From: Duganella sp. CF517
GTDB lineage: Bacteria; Pseudomonadota; Gammaproteobacteria; Burkholderiales; Burkholderiaceae_D
Direction: 5' to 3'
Assembly (NCBI RefSeq): GCF_900110275.1
Contig: NZ_FODC01000003.1
Coordinates: 930,001-994,000, forward strand
Length of the DNA stretch: 64,000 nt
The translations under genes and the position numbers were made by a program. This document shows positions 22,436-30,727 of this stretch, piece after piece (within the stretch, counting starts at the first letter, position 1; each line of letters starts with the position of its first letter). The notes beneath the pieces are model-generated. The model was not told the origin of the DNA. It was given only the letters and a program-made list of their open reading frames with translations, and did not search any database.

Positions 22436-23467
22436 CTACTCCGCCTTCCGCGAAAACCGCTTGGCCTGGCGCGACGGCATCTGCGCGTTCAGGAACGCCA
22501 CCGTCACGTCGACGGTCGGCTGCAGCCACGGATCGAACAACCAGAACGAATGCGGCGTATCGGGCAGCAGCACCACCTTGCTCGGCACGCGCAGCTGCGT
22601 CATTTTCTCGACCATCTCCTCCCGGCCGACCGCGAAGCGCGGCTGCGCGCTGCCGATGAACAGGATCGGCGGCATGCTCGAATTCACGTACTGGATCGGC
22701 GACGCCTCCCGCCACAAGGCCGCCTTCTCCGCATAGCGCCCGCCGAACCAGTACCCCGCCGCCGACACGGGCTTCTTCGGATCGTCCTCGTTGACCCGCG
22801 CCGCCTCCGACGTGAAGTCGGACAAGCCATCGATATTGACAATCGCCTGCACGGCGCTCGAGATATCGCTGCTCTGCGCGCCCGGGTCGAACTGGTTCAT
22901 ATGTCCGGTCACGCCGGCCAGGCTGGCGATCTGCCCGCCGGCCGAGCCACCGGCCAGCGCGATGCGCCGAGGATCAAGCCCGTACTCGCCGGCGTGCTCG
23001 CGCACCCAGCGCACCGCCGCGCGCACATCGTGCACCGCCGCCGGATACATCGCCTCCCCCGCCAGCCGATAGGTGATGGTGACCGACGCATAGCCATTGC
23101 GCGCCAGCCTCAGCGCCATCGGCACGAACTCGGAGCGGAAACCGGAACGCCATCCGCCGCCGTGGACGAACACCACCACCGGCACGTCCTGCTTGGCGTC
23201 CGTCGGCAGGTACATATCCAACTTCAGGCAATGCGTCCCGTATTGGACATATGTCTGATCGGCGACCAGCCGCACATCGGCCGGCACCTTGGCGCTGGCG
23301 ATGCGGATCTGGGGATATTTGGGCGCCAGCTTTTCGTATGTGTGCTGCGCGTCGTACGTGTTGGTGGGGTCCGGCGTCGGCTCGACGCAGTCCTCGGCGG
23401 CGTGGACGACGCCGTGCATCATCAGTGCGGCGCAGGCGGCCGCGATTAGTCGTACCGCGCGCATCAT
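22436..23467 (-). CDS. Secreted alpha/beta hydrolase (esterase/lipase type)
   Basis: A 343-residue protein. The start at 23467 overlaps the upstream acyl-CoA dehydrogenase stop (ATGA), so the longer open frame is rejected. A signal peptide (about 1-24, ending VVHA) exports it. The catalytic core has the oxyanion motif HGGGW, nucleophile elbow GGSAGG and a late Asp/His pair (LPDTPHSFWLF), typical of the BD-FAE/esterase branch. It may release acyl groups from an external ester that the two dehydrogenases then oxidise. The substrate is unknown. Confidence 0.82.
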   Translation of the reverse strand: MMRAVRLIAAACAALMMHGVVHAAEDCVEPTPDPTNTYDAQHTYEKLAPKYPQIRIASAKVPADVRLVADQTYVQYGTHCLKLDMYLPTDAKQDVPVVVFVHGGGWRSGFRSEFVPMALRLARNGYASVTITYRLAGEAMYPAAVHDVRAAVRWVREHAGEYGLDPRRIALAGGSAGGQIASLAGVTGHMNQFDPGAQSSDISSAVQAIVNIDGLSDFTSEAARVNEDDPKKPVSAAGYWFGGRYAEKAALWREASPIQYVNSSMPPILFIGSAQPRFAVGREEMVEKMTQLRVPSKVVLLPDTPHSFWLFDPWLQPTVDVTVAFLNAQMPSRQAKRFSRKAE

Positions 23468-24603
23468 GAATGCTGCCCGAACCCGCGTTGCGCGATGAAC
23501 CGTTCGAGGTGGTGATCGACGTCGCCGAGCGTCGCCTCGATCGTCGTCAGGCGCTTGAAGTGGTGCGCCGCCGGCAGTTCGTCGGTCACGCCCATGCCGC
23601 CGTGCAGTTGCACCGACTGCTGGCCGATGAACTTGGCCGCGTGGCCGATGCGCACCTTGGCCGCCGACACCACGCGGCGCCGCTCCTCGATGTCGCCGCA
23701 GGACATGCGCGCGGCCGCCAGCATCGCCATCGAGCGCGCCTGCTCGAGGTGAATGTACATATCGGCCATGCGGTGCTGCACCGCCTGGAAGCTGCCGATC
23801 GGCGTGCCGAACTGCTTGCGGGTCTTCATATATTCGAGCGTGGCGGCGAACAGCGCGTCCATCACGCCAAGCGCCTCCGCGCACAACAAGGCGGTGCCGT
23901 AGTCGGCCGCCTCGTCGAGCATCTCGCAACCGCCGCCCAACTTGCTCAGCAGCGCCGATGCGGGCACCGCCACATGGCTGAACTGCACGGTGGCCGCGCG
24001 CAGGCCGTCGATGGTGCGGTAGTCGCGCACCGTCACCCCGGGCGTGTCGGTGCGCACGACGAACAGGCTGATGCCGTTGGCGTCGCGCTGGGCGCCGGCG
24101 CTGCGGGCCGAGACGATCAAGGCGTCGGCCTGGCCGCCGTGGATCGCCACCGTCTTGGTGCCGTCGATGCGATAGCCTTCGCCGTTGATGCCGGCGATGG
24201 TCTTGATGTCGGCCAGGTCGTGGCGCGATTGTTTTTCACCCAGCGCGCAGGCCAGTTTCAGTTCGCCCTTGGCGACATCCTCCAGCAGGCGATGCTGGTT
24301 GCCCGCCAACGCCAGGAAGCGCGCGCCCCACACGGTGGCAAAGTACGGCTCGACCACCAGGCCGCGACCCAGTTCCTGCATCACCACCAGCATGTCGACG
24401 GCGCTGCCATCGAAGCCGCCCTGCGCTTCCGGGACCGGCAACGCCAGCATGCCCAATTCGGTCAGCGTGTTCCAGGCGTCGTCGGAGACGCCGGTCGCCG
24501 AATGCACGACGCGCTTGCGCACCTCGAAGCCGTAATCCTTGTCGATCCAGCGACGCAGGGCATCGGCGAACTGCAACTGCTCTTCTTTAAAATTGAAATC
24601 CAT
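23464..24603 (-). CDS. Acyl-CoA dehydrogenase, small partner
   Basis: A 379-residue flavin-dependent dehydrogenase that introduces a 2,3-double bond in an acyl-CoA. The N-terminal helical domain (MDFNFKEEQLQFADALRRW), middle beta domain and C-terminal helical domain (RKQFGTPIGSFQAVQHRMADM) are all present. It is 9 bases downstream of a second dehydrogenase gene. This pairing resembles the PimC/PimD and steroid-degradation heteromers, where one subunit is divergent. The stop overlaps the esterase start. Confidence 0.85.
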   Translation of the reverse strand: MDFNFKEEQLQFADALRRWIDKDYGFEVRKRVVHSATGVSDDAWNTLTELGMLALPVPEAQGGFDGSAVDMLVVMQELGRGLVVEPYFATVWGARFLALAGNQHRLLEDVAKGELKLACALGEKQSRHDLADIKTIAGINGEGYRIDGTKTVAIHGGQADALIVSARSAGAQRDANGISLFVVRTDTPGVTVRDYRTIDGLRAATVQFSHVAVPASALLSKLGGGCEMLDEAADYGTALLCAEALGVMDALFAATLEYMKTRKQFGTPIGSFQAVQHRMADMYIHLEQARSMAMLAAARMSCGDIEERRRVVSAAKVRIGHAAKFIGQQSVQLHGGMGVTDELPAAHHFKRLTTIEATLGDVDHHLERFIAQRGFGQHS

Positions 24604-24612
24604 GCCGTTCCC

Positions 24613-25803
24613 TCACAGTCCCAGGATCATCTGGGTGATGATGTTCTTCTGTATCTCGTTGCTGCCGCCGTAGATCGACGTTTTGCGGAAGTTGAAATAG
24701 TAGGCCGCCAGCGGCGCGGCGGCGTCATCGCCGGTGACGGCATGGTCGGACCGGCCCTCCAGGTAGTCGGTGTCGAAGGCGAAAGCGTCCGGCCCCAGCG
24801 CCTCGACCATCAACTCGGTCAGCATCTGCTGGATCTCGGTGCCGCGCACCTTCAGCAGCGACGCCTCCGGCCCCGGCGTGTGCGATTCGCGCGTGATCAC
24901 GCGCAGCACCGTCGTCTCCAGCGCCATCAACTCGATCTCCAGGTTGGCCACCTTGGCGGCGAACACCGGGTCTTGCAGCAGCGGCTTGCCGTGCTTGAAA
25001 TGCTCGGACGCGATCTTCTTCAGGAACAGCAGCTCGCGCTTGGAACGGCCGACGGCGGCGATGCCGGTGCGCTCGTGGCCGAGCAAATATTTGGCGTAGG
25101 TCCAGCCCTTGTTTTCCTGGCCGATCAGGTTCTGCACCGGCACCTTGACGTTGTCGAAGAAGACCTCGTTCACCTCGTGGTCCTCGTCGAGCATGATGAT
25201 CGGGCGCACCGTGATGCCCGGCGAGTCCATGTCGATCAGCAGGAAGGAGATGCCCTCCTGTTTGCGCACGGTGCTGTCGGTGCGCACCAGGCAGAAGATC
25301 ATGTCGGCGTGCTGCGCCAGGGTGGTCCAGGTCTTCTGGCCGTTGACGATGTAATGGTCGCCCACGCGTTCGGCGGTGGTCTTGAGCGACGCCAGGTCGG
25401 AGCCGGAACCGGGCTCGGAGTAGCCCTGGCACCACCAGTCCTCGCAATTGAGGATGCGCGGCAGGTAGTAGGCTTTTTGCGCGTCGTTACCGAAGGCCAT
25501 GATGACCGGCGCCACCATGTTGACGCCGAACGGCAGGATCGGCGGCGTGCCGGCGCGGCCGCACTCCTCTTCCCAGATGTGGCGCTGCGTCTGCGTCCAG
25601 CCGGGGCCGCCGTATTCGACCGGCCACGACGGCGCGGCCCAGCCCTGGTTGGCGACGATCTGGTGCCAGCGGACGTAGTCGCGGCGACCCAGGCGGAGAT
25701 GGTTGCGGACCTTCTTTTGCAAGTCGGCCGGGAGGTTGGCGTCGAGGAAAGCCCGCACCATATCGCGGAACGCCAAGTCCGCCGCCGTGTAATTCAAATC
25801 CAT
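24613..25803 (-). CDS. Acyl-CoA dehydrogenase, large partner
   Basis: A 396-residue acyl-CoA dehydrogenase. I choose the ATG at 25803 (MDLNYTAADLAF), which has GGAGAC just upstream; an in-frame extension to 25836 has no family similarity. It has the FAD-domain signatures (YSEPGSGSDLASLKT, GHERTGIA) and ends SIYGGSNEIQKNIITQMILGL, the usual FadE-type C-terminus. It is first in the three-gene operon and probably works as a heteromer with the next gene on an unusual, perhaps branched or dicarboxylic, acyl-CoA. Confidence 0.87.
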   Translation of the reverse strand: MDLNYTAADLAFRDMVRAFLDANLPADLQKKVRNHLRLGRRDYVRWHQIVANQGWAAPSWPVEYGGPGWTQTQRHIWEEECGRAGTPPILPFGVNMVAPVIMAFGNDAQKAYYLPRILNCEDWWCQGYSEPGSGSDLASLKTTAERVGDHYIVNGQKTWTTLAQHADMIFCLVRTDSTVRKQEGISFLLIDMDSPGITVRPIIMLDEDHEVNEVFFDNVKVPVQNLIGQENKGWTYAKYLLGHERTGIAAVGRSKRELLFLKKIASEHFKHGKPLLQDPVFAAKVANLEIELMALETTVLRVITRESHTPGPEASLLKVRGTEIQQMLTELMVEALGPDAFAFDTDYLEGRSDHAVTGDDAAAPLAAYYFNFRKTSIYGGSNEIQKNIITQMILGL

Positions 25804-25918
25804 GCTGTCTCCATGTGGTTCGCCGCTGAAAAGCACGACCGTTCTTCAAATAATTCTACCCCAAGACGCCACGCCGCACGTGTGCATTTACATAGGGCGA
25901 CAGAATCGGCGGTTTTGT

Positions 25919-26371
25919 TCACTTTACCGTGATTTTCTTCACCTGCGTATGGGCGGGCTGGAGCACATGCCCGGCGTGGTCGTGCGGCAGCATCGGCGCG
26001 ACCGCCTTGCCGCTGGCCTTTTCGACCAGCAGCGAATGCGGCTCGCCGCCGGCGAACAGATGGCGCTCGCCCCACTGGCGCAGCGCCACCACGACCGGAA
26101 ACAGGCTCTCCCCTTTCGGCGTGAGCACGTATTGCTGGTAGGACGTGCCGTCCGACGCCGGCTGCACCGTCAGCACGCCCTGCTCGACCAGCGCGCTCAA
26201 CCGGTCCGACAGGATGTTCTTGGCCACGCCGAGATTGCGCTGGAAATCGCTGAAGCGGCTGATGCCGTCGAACGCGTCGCGCACGATCAGCATCGACCAG
26301 CGGTCGCCGACCAGGTCCAGCGAGCGCGCCACCGGACAAGCGTCATCCTGCATCGACTTACGTTTTGCCAT
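25919..26371 (-). CDS. HxlR-family transcriptional regulator
   Basis: About 150 residues. Two ATGs lie close together: 26377 and 26371. The second has GAGG at better spacing and gives MAKRKSMQDD. The winged-helix HxlR core is clear: CPVARSLDLVGDRWSMLIVRDAF then FSDFQRNLGVAKNILSDRLSAL, with a C-terminal extension of about 50 residues. Cys14 of the longer form fits the conserved Cys used for thiol or electrophile sensing in many HxlR proteins. It is divergent from an MFS pump, and an inverted repeat lies between them, suggesting control of both. Confidence 0.85.
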   Translation of the reverse strand: MAKRKSMQDDACPVARSLDLVGDRWSMLIVRDAFDGISRFSDFQRNLGVAKNILSDRLSALVEQGVLTVQPASDGTSYQQYVLTPKGESLFPVVVALRQWGERHLFAGGEPHSLLVEKASGKAVAPMLPHDHAGHVLQPAHTQVKKITVK

Positions 26372-26425
26372 CGGCATATCCTCGAATTCTTTGGTTGCAT
26401 TTTAAAACCGGAATGGCTAGACTTC

Positions 26426-26450
26426 AACTGGTTTTGATTTGCAACCAGTT
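26426..26450. promoter_or_regulatory. Inverted repeat operator between HxlR gene and MFS pump
   Basis: AACTGGTT (26426-26433) and AACCAGTT (26443-26450) form an 8-bp inverted repeat with a 9-base spacer, 12 bases before the MFS start. A further GGTTGCA (26393-26399) and TGCAACC (26440-26446) pair flanks it. This is a likely HxlR binding site. Confidence 0.5.
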
Positions 26451-26461
26451 TAAGGGCCGCC

Positions 26462-27727
26462 ATGCACTCCCCACCCCATCCCGTATCAGGCTCCATGTCC
26501 GGTCCGCTGGTCGCGCTGTTCGCCTGCGCCAGCGGACTCAGCGTGGCCAACGTCTACTACGCCCAGCCGCTGCTCGACGCGCTGGCCGCCGACTTCGCCA
26601 TTGGCCGCGCCGCCATCGGCGCCGTCATCACCGTCACGCAGGTGGGCAGCGTGCTGGCGCTGCTGTTGCTGGTGCCGCTGGGCGACCTGCTGCCGCGAAG
26701 GCGCCTGATGCTGGCGCAATTGCTGGCGTTGGCGGCGGCGCTCGCCGGCGTCGGCATGGCGTCGAGCGCCGCCACGCTGATGATGGGCATGCTGACGGTC
26801 GGGATGTTGGGCACCGCCATGACGCAAGGCTTGATCGCCTATGCCGCCAGCGCCTCGGCCGAGTCGGAGCGCGGCCGCGTGGTCGGCGCCGCGCAAGGCG
26901 GCGTGGTGGCCGGCCTGCTGCTGGCGCGCGCGCTGGCCGGGCTGATCGCCGACCTCGCCGGCTGGCGTGCCGTCTACGCCAGCTCGGCGCTGGCCATGAT
27001 CGCGATGGCGGCGCTGCTGTGGCGCACGCTGCCGATGCTGCCGGCGCCGGCGCGGCCGCTGCCCTATCCGCGGTTGATCGCCTCGATGGCCACGCTGCTG
27101 AAGCGCGACCGCGTGCTGCGGGTGCGCGGCACGATCGCCATGCTGATGTTCGCCGCGTTCGGCATCCTCTGGAGCGCGCTGGTGCTGCCGCTCAGCGCGC
27201 CGCCCTACAACTACTCGCATACCGCCATTGGCGCCTTCGGGCTGGTGGGCCTGGCGGGCACGCTGGCGGCGTCGCGGGCGGGACGGTGGGCCGATCGCGG
27301 CTGGGCGCAAAGGGCCAGCGGCGGCGCCTTGCTGCTATTGCTGCTGTCGTGGCTGCCGCTCGGACTGTTCGGCGTCAGTAGCGGGCCGGCTGCCTTGGTG
27401 GCGCTGATCGTCGGCATCGTGGCGCTCGACCTCGGCGTGCAAGCGCTGCAGGTGACCAATCAAAGTTTGATTTTCCGCGCCAGTTCGGAGGCGCACAGCC
27501 GGCTGGTGGGCTGCTACATGTTGTTTTACGCGGTCGGGAGTGGGAGTGGCGCGATCGCCGCGACATCGATGTACGAAGTGGCCGGCTGGACCGGCGTATG
27601 CCTGCTCGGTGGCGCGGTCAGCGCCGCGGCCCTGCTGTTCTGGGCGACGACGTTACACCCGTCCAAAGCGAAGCCCGCCCTCAGCCCCCAACCCCGGGGT
27701 CAGTGCCGACATTCGGACACGAGCTGA
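26462..27727 (+). CDS. MFS efflux transporter with repeat-derived C-terminus
   Basis: A 421-residue, roughly twelve-helix major facilitator with the start 9 residues before a Met-Ser-Gly-Pro segment. The motif LLPRRRLML after helix 2 and LSVANVYYAQPLLDALA place it with the drug/aromatic efflux branch (YdhP/EmrD-like). It is divergently arranged with the HxlR regulator, a typical pump-regulator pair. The last 10 codons and the stop lie inside an intergenic repeat unit (copy at 27696-27730), so the tail RGQCRHSDTS is repeat-encoded. Confidence 0.85.
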   Translation: MHSPPHPVSGSMSGPLVALFACASGLSVANVYYAQPLLDALAADFAIGRAAIGAVITVTQVGSVLALLLLVPLGDLLPRRRLMLAQLLALAAALAGVGMASSAATLMMGMLTVGMLGTAMTQGLIAYAASASAESERGRVVGAAQGGVVAGLLLARALAGLIADLAGWRAVYASSALAMIAMAALLWRTLPMLPAPARPLPYPRLIASMATLLKRDRVLRVRGTIAMLMFAAFGILWSALVLPLSAPPYNYSHTAIGAFGLVGLAGTLAASRAGRWADRGWAQRASGGALLLLLLSWLPLGLFGVSSGPAALVALIVGIVALDLGVQALQVTNQSLIFRASSEAHSRLVGCYMLFYAVGSGSGAIAATSMYEVAGWTGVCLLGGAVSAAALLFWATTLHPSKAKPALSPQPRGQCRHSDTS

Positions 27728-27889
27728 ACAAACAGCGGCCAAACAGCGGGGTCAGTGCCGACATTTGGACACGAGCTGAACGACATTCCTGTTGTCCTCG
27801 TGTCCGAATGTCGGCACTGACCCCGGGGATTTTTTTCGAGCTGAACGACATCCCTGTTGTGCTCGTGTCCGAATGTCGGCACTGACCCC
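27696..27889. repeat. Cluster of four inverted intergenic repeat units
   Basis: Four 28-base copies of a unit starting GGGGTCAGTGCCGACATT and ending GGACACGAG. Two are on the + strand (27696-27723 and 27748-27775) and two on the - strand (27797-27824 and 27862-27889). A partial spacer duplicate (CGAGCTGAACGACAT) precedes the fourth. The second and third form a near-perfect hairpin with a 21-base loop. They fill the gap between convergent MFS and glucanase genes. Related elements in other genomes accompany REP-type tyrosine transposases, but none is present here. Confidence 0.85.
27748..27836 (+). terminator. Repeat-formed hairpin terminator after the MFS gene
   Basis: A 28-bp stem (27748-27775 with 27797-27824, one mismatch) is followed by GGGGA and seven T residues (27830-27836). 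This is a plausible rho-independent terminator on the + strand. On the other strand it could also limit read-through from the glucanase. Confidence 0.55.
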
Positions 27890-27900
27890 CGGGGTTTCTT

Positions 27901-29730
27901 TTACTTCATTGTGTAGGTCTGCGGGGCGGTGTCGACTGCGTAGTTGTTGGCCGCGTTCCAATACGTGAAGTTGTAGCGGACCACGTCGCCAAGCTTCAGG
28001 CCACTGGCGGTGTAGCTGTTGACACCACCGCTTTGCGTCATGCGCACATTCATTTGGCCGCCACCGTTGACGCTGTAGTGCACGTCAGCCCAAGACGATG
28101 AGTTCCACGCGAACTTCAACATCGTTGCGCTGGTCTGGCTGACGGCCGGTGTTGGCGTCGGCGTTGGCGTTGGCGTTGGAGTCGGCGTTGGCGTTGGCGT
28201 CGGCGTCGGCGTTGGAGTTGGCGTTGGCGTTGGCGTTGGGGTCGGCGTCGGGGTCGGCACGCCGGTGTCCCAGATGATGTCGTCGATCGCCATCTGGAAG
28301 GCGGTCGTGGGCAAGGCCGTGCTGTCGCTGGCGATCTGGAACACGTCCGCCACCGATTGCAACGCCACCAGCGGGCCGGCCAGGTCGGCCACCGGGATGG
28401 TGGCGGTGCCCCAGTCGCCGTTGCGCACCAGGCCGTACGTGGTGGCGTTGGCCGGGAACTTGACCGAGTGCTGGTTGGTGTAGGTGTCGCCGATGCCGAT
28501 CGTGAAGGCGACATTGGCCGGGATCTTGATCTTCAGCTTGACGGTGCCGTTGCGGAAGTTGCTCAGGTCGCGCACGGCGCGCGATTGCACGCTGCCGCCG
28601 AACCATTGGCCCGGCGTGTTGTAACTCCATGACATCGAGTTGCTGCCCTCATACGGCGGCAAGTTGCCGGCCGAGACCGAGGCGTTGTTCCACACGAAAA
28701 TGTCGGACGTGGTGCCGGCCACCAGCTTGTTGTTGACCACGGTGTTGTCGGTGAACACGCCGAACTTGCCCACTTCCGGCACGGTCTGGTTGCCGAGCTT
28801 GACCGAGCCCTTGCCGTCGAGCTGGTAGACCCGCACATAGTCGACGTACATCGTGCCCGGCAGCGGCGCGGTCACCTGCGCCGGCGTGGCGGCGTCGGTG
28901 AAGTTGCCGCCGACGGCCAGGTTGAACAGCAGGTAGAACGGCGCCTGCAGCGCGGTCGAGTTGACCGGCAGCGGGCCGTTGTACATATCGTGCTCGACGC
29001 CGTTGTCGACCACCGTGAAGCGCATCTGCGATTCGGTCCAGTAGAAGCGGTAGAGGACGAAACGGTTGGCCAGCGACTGGCCCGGCGTGTACCAGCTCTT
29101 GGTCTGCCACGCGGTCGAGGCGGCGCAGCTTTCGTTGCCCGGCACGCAGGCGGCCTGCTGCCAGGTGATCACATTGGAGGCGGTGAAGTTGTCGATGCCC
29201 GGCGTCGGCGAGGCGGCGGCCCGGCTGCTGGCCTTGTGCCCCATTTCCATGATGTCGATCTCGCCCTTGCGCGGCCACGCCTGCGGGCTGGTGCCCAGCA
29301 TCCACGCGGCCGGCCACAGGCCGATGCCCAGCGGCGGCGTGGCGATACGCGCTTCGATCATGCCGTACTGGACCTGCACCTTGTTGGCCGAGTCGATCTT
29401 GCCGGACGTGAAGACGTTGCTGCCGACGGTCTGGTTCTGCGCCTTGATCGCCAGCGCGCGCGTGTTCGTTTCGAACGGCACGTTGACGATGGAGAGGTTG
29501 TTGGGGCTGTAGTATTCCAGCTCCTGGTTGCCGTAGCCGCACAGGCCGATCTGGCAGCCGTTGCCGTCGTAGGCATTCCACAGGTTCGTGTTCAGCGCCG
29601 CGCCGTTGAATTCCTCGGACCACAACAGCGTGCCGATGACGGGACTGGTGACGCTGGCCGACACCGGCGCGCCGTATGCCAGCACGATGCTGGTGGCGAC
29701 GGCGGACAGAACGAATTTCTGTTTATTCAC
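27901..29730 (-). CDS. Secreted GH16 beta-glucanase with CBM56-like C-terminus
   Basis: A 609-residue exported enzyme with a signal peptide ending VSA (about 25). The GH16 catalytic domain spans about 30-300, with GEIDIME giving nucleophile Glu157, Asp159 and acid/base Glu162. A beta-sandwich carbohydrate-binding-like domain follows (about 310-490), then a long Pro-Thr linker (about 491-530). The C-terminal domain ([25 protein letters not shown]) resembles CBM56, a beta-1,3-glucan binder. It probably degrades laminarin-type or fungal beta-1,3-glucan outside the cell. A strong promoter and LacI-type operator precede it, with a 250-base leader. Confidence 0.88.
   Translation of the reverse strand: MNKQKFVLSAVATSIVLAYGAPVSASVTSPVIGTLLWSEEFNGAALNTNLWNAYDGNGCQIGLCGYGNQELEYYSPNNLSIVNVPFETNTRALAIKAQNQTVGSNVFTSGKIDSANKVQVQYGMIEARIATPPLGIGLWPAAWMLGTSPQAWPRKGEIDIMEMGHKASSRAAASPTPGIDNFTASNVITWQQAACVPGNESCAASTAWQTKSWYTPGQSLANRFVLYRFYWTESQMRFTVVDNGVEHDMYNGPLPVNSTALQAPFYLLFNLAVGGNFTDAATPAQVTAPLPGTMYVDYVRVYQLDGKGSVKLGNQTVPEVGKFGVFTDNTVVNNKLVAGTTSDIFVWNNASVSAGNLPPYEGSNSMSWSYNTPGQWFGGSVQSRAVRDLSNFRNGTVKLKIKIPANVAFTIGIGDTYTNQHSVKFPANATTYGLVRNGDWGTATIPVADLAGPLVALQSVADVFQIASDSTALPTTAFQMAIDDIIWDTGVPTPTPTPTPTPTPTPTPTPTPTPTPTPTPTPTPTPTPAVSQTSATMLKFAWNSSSWADVHYSVNGGGQMNVRMTQSGGVNSYTASGLKLGDVVRYNFTYWNAANNYAVDTAPQTYTMK
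28148..28259 (-). repeat. Hexamer array encoding the Pro-Thr linker
   Basis: Degenerate tandem GGCGTT/GGCGTC hexamers on the + strand encode the alternating Pro-Thr linker of the glucanase on the - strand. Copy changes keep the frame and would only alter linker length. Confidence 0.85.
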
Positions 29731-29980
29731 AATGACTCCTCGTATCGATACTTCCTCAAATTCGAACCGGACAATGATCCGGCCCGCTCCATGCCGGCAC
29801 GGTCGGTGTCGGCGCTTGCGTTGCGGCGAGAGGGAAAGGACGCGGCGCCGTGTACAAAAAAGCCGGACGCACGGGCGCCTTCGCTACGAGGCGTTTTGCT
29901 AGTCACTACAGTCCCCTTGCCGGTCCGGATCACTGTCCGGACACTAATTCTGGATAGATTTGGAAACGATTCCAATTCCT
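29731..29980 (-). other. 250-base 5' leader of the glucanase mRNA
   Basis: The region between the predicted start site (about 29980) and the ATG at 29730 holds no credible gene. On the - strand it has a small hairpin (CGCCT with AGGCG, near 29879-29896) and a run of T after CCGG (near 29863-29868). This may be attenuator-like, but the stem is weak. Confidence 0.35.
29960..29975. promoter_or_regulatory. LacI-family operator
   Basis: TTGGAAACGATTCCAA is a 16-base near-palindrome matching the core of many LacI/GalR-family operators in sugar-use genes. It sits just downstream of the predicted start of the glucanase transcript, where a repressor would block transcription. No LacI-type gene is in the window. 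Confidence 0.65.
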
Positions 29981-29986
29981 GCAGAA

Positions 29987-30015
29987 AATATATTCCGATA
30001 AACTTTTTTTGTCAA
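29987..30015 (-). promoter_or_regulatory. Strong sigma70 promoter of the glucanase gene
   Basis: On the - strand TTGACA (30015-30010) and TATATT (29992-29987) are separated by exactly 17 bases. It is one of the best promoter matches in the window. Confidence 0.75.
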
Positions 30016-30118
30016 CGCCAATGCGCAAACGTGCGCCGGATGATGCGCGTCAAACGCGCGGTCCCGACCCGCGCTTATGCTGGCGCCTAAGATCGAATTG
30101 ACAACAGCGGAGGGGCCG

Positions 30119-30544
30119 ATGTCCGACTTCTATAAGTATTTCAAGGAGAACATGGAGGCCCTCGGACTGCCCGCGCCGGACAGCCTGTTCGGCACGCTGC
30201 AGAGCAGCCTGACCACGGTGACCGTGCTGCTGGCGAGCATCGACAAATTCGGCAAGACGGTCACCGTGGCCGAGCTCATCGCGGCCGGCACGCGGCTGGA
30301 AAAGCTGGGGATGACCGGCACGCTGTCGGCAGCGTTTTACGCCGGCGCGTGCATCGGCAGTCTGGCCGTGGCCACCGGACGCTCGATGTCGGGCGGCGCC
30401 AGCGTCGCCGACGTTTTGTTATACGCGCGCACGCGCCACCTGCACCGCCCGTGGCTGGCGGCGGAACTTTACCGCGCACCCGGCATCTACCAAGCAAAGG
30501 TGGCCGGCAAGGCGACGCACAAATACGCGGCCATCCAAAGGTGA
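30119..30544 (+). CDS. Hypothetical small protein
   Basis: A 141-residue protein from the ATG at 30119, which follows GGAGGGG at good spacing. An upstream in-frame start at 30077 lacks such a site. It is helical, with a Gly/Ala-rich hydrophobic stretch (TLSAAFYAGACIGSLAVATG, about 77-96) that could associate with a membrane or be a glycine-zipper-like helix. The C-terminus is basic. It overlaps the start region of a small membrane protein gene. I do not recognise it. Confidence 0.6.
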   Translation: MSDFYKYFKENMEALGLPAPDSLFGTLQSSLTTVTVLLASIDKFGKTVTVAELIAAGTRLEKLGMTGTLSAAFYAGACIGSLAVATGRSMSGGASVADVLLYARTRHLHRPWLAAELYRAPGIYQAKVAGKATHKYAAIQR

Positions 30545-30552
30545 GCGAAATT

Positions 30553-30723
30553 ATGAGAGACGATCTGCTACTGCTACTGACCGCGCTGGCATGCGCCGGG
30601 TTCGCCTGGGCATTCTGGCATTACCTCGGCGAGCAAGGGCTGGGGACGCTGACGGTGATCGCGCTCATCGCGCTGGCGGCCGACAACTACCGGCTGCGCC
30701 GCCGCCTGCGCGGCAAACCCTGA
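30553..30723 (+). CDS. Small membrane protein
   Basis: A 56-residue protein with two hydrophobic segments (about 5-22 and 28-44) and a basic tail (RLRRRLRGKP). The ATG at 30553 has AGG about 11 bases upstream. A GTG at 30541 overlapping the previous stop (GTGA) is the alternative and would add four residues. It is likely translated together with the preceding gene. Function unknown. Confidence 0.5.
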   Translation: MRDDLLLLLTALACAGFAWAFWHYLGEQGLGTLTVIALIALAADNYRLRRRLRGKP

Positions 30724-30727
30724 ACCG

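Noticed and set aside
27696..27889. CRISPR-like array from repeated 28-base units
   Set aside because: Units alternate in orientation, spacers are duplicated rather than unique, and no cas gene is near. It is an inverted-repeat element.
27540..27961. Several short open frames across the repeat cluster
   Set aside because: They are translations of the repeat itself in different frames (recurring QCRH segments) with no ribosome sites.
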